Positions 29,814 through 30,191 of a DNA stretch of 30,191 bases are shown here, piece after piece. The first letter of the stretch is position 1. Each line of letters opens with the position of its first letter. The DNA comes from an uncultured Oscillospiraceae bacterium. GTDB taxonomy: Bacteria; Bacillota; Clostridia; Oscillospirales; Oscillospiraceae. The position numbers were made by a program, and so were the translations under genes. A model generated the notes under the pieces. The model had not been told where the DNA came from, did not search any database, and worked only from the letters and a program-made list of their open reading frames with translations. The stretch spans positions 1-30,191 of the forward strand of contig CAJUEU010000021.1 in assembly GCA_910585735.1 (NCBI GenBank), written 5' to 3'.

Positions 29814-29826
29814 GGAGGGAATGGAA

Positions 29827-30191
29827 ATGGATTTTAAGAAACAGTTCAAAGAGGGCCTCATCACCCAGAACCCGGTTACCGTTCAGCTCCTGGGCATGTG
29901 TTCCACCATGGCCATCACCATCAGCCTCTTTAACGGCATCGGCATGGGTATCAGTGTTCTGGTGATCCTCACCCTGTCCAACATCTTTATTTCGGCCCTG
30001 CGGAACATCATCCCCAACAAGATCCGCATTGCCTGCTTTATCGTGGTCATTGCCACCTTCGTCACCATCGTGGACCTGTGCCTCCAGGCCTGGCTTCCCG
30101 ATCTGGCGGAGAACCTGGGCGTGTTCATCCCCCTGATCGTGGTGAACTGCATCATCCTGGCCCGGGCCGAGTCCTTCTGCTATAAGAACGG
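29827..30191 (+). CDS. rnfE: Rnf electron transport complex subunit E, 5' part
   Basis: The first 121 codons of a membrane subunit; it is cut by the right edge. It begins MDFKKQFKEGLITQNPVTVQ, the typical RnfE/NqrD start (K-x-x-x-G-L-x-x-x-N-P-V), and shows three to four membrane segments and the conserved RNIIPNKIRIACFIVVIATF and ARAESFCYKNG regions. RnfE and RnfA form the membrane core with an [2Fe-2S] centre at their interface. The ATG at 29827 is eight bases from GGAGG (29814-29818); an ATG at 29821 is too close to that site. rnfA and rnfB are expected immediately to the right. Confidence 0.95.
   Translation, partial: MDFKKQFKEGLITQNPVTVQLLGMCSTMAITISLFNGIGMGISVLVILTLSNIFISALRNIIPNKIRIACFIVVIATFVTIVDLCLQAWLPDLAENLGVFIPLIVVNCIILARAESFCYKN

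Noticed and set aside
28329..29864. Long antisense open frame opposite rnfG
   Set aside because: Shadow of rnfG; its apparent repeats only mirror the rnfG domain duplication.

Overview
The window reads as chromosomal DNA of a spore-forming, anaerobic, high-GC member of the Bacillota, most likely class Clostridia near Oscillospiraceae (Flavonifractor/Lawsonibacter-like). Grounds: spoIIGA-sigE and sigG, a CarD-type regulator, type III pantothenate kinase, MurT/GatD, DUF975/DUF2812/PadR genes and an Rnf operon, all with strong AGGAGG-type ribosome sites. The taxon is inferred from gene content and style, not from a marker gene.

Layout. 1-312: start of rpmG on the minus strand, behind a structured ~210-nt leader ending in an intrinsic terminator. 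421-2115: polytopic membrane protein. 2217-3954: spoIIGA-sigE behind a promoter with an abnormally long spacer, as in the Spo0A-driven spoIIG promoter. 3977-6157: CarD-like regulator, then a convergent minus-strand operon of an ECF-transporter S component and coaX (vitamin B5 uptake and first step of CoA synthesis). 6294-9455: locally AT-rich accessory block with two small HTH proteins, an ECF-type sigma factor, a membrane-anchored putative anti-sigma and a small secreted protein. 9545-10453: sigG behind a sigma-F-like promoter. 10475-12656: murT-gatD. 12661-12823: a 163-bp MITE-like palindromic element. 12884-13745: second ECF sigma/small membrane protein pair (minus). 13829-15729: rsmA and a divergent lipoprotein. 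15744-19210: minus-strand genes for a GyrI-like protein, a zinc-ribbon protein fused in frame to a WYL regulator, recR, and rpe with a long structured leader. 19277-23417: xpaC-telA-TPM protein-DUF975 membrane protein. 23435-25004: padR-DUF2812 pair (minus) with a clear palindromic operator over its promoter. 25072-25936: HTH-membrane protein. 25983-30191: rnfC-rnfD-rnfG-rnfE (rnfE cut by the window end).

Most notable points: an RnfG with three tandem FMN-binding domains, two of them products of a 378-bp in-frame duplication; a GatD that lacks the expected nucleophile cysteine; an accessory sigma/anti-sigma/secreted-protein cassette between the sigE and sigG loci; and two unidentified structured leaders (rpmG, rpe). 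No tRNA, rRNA, CRISPR array or intact insertion sequence was seen.
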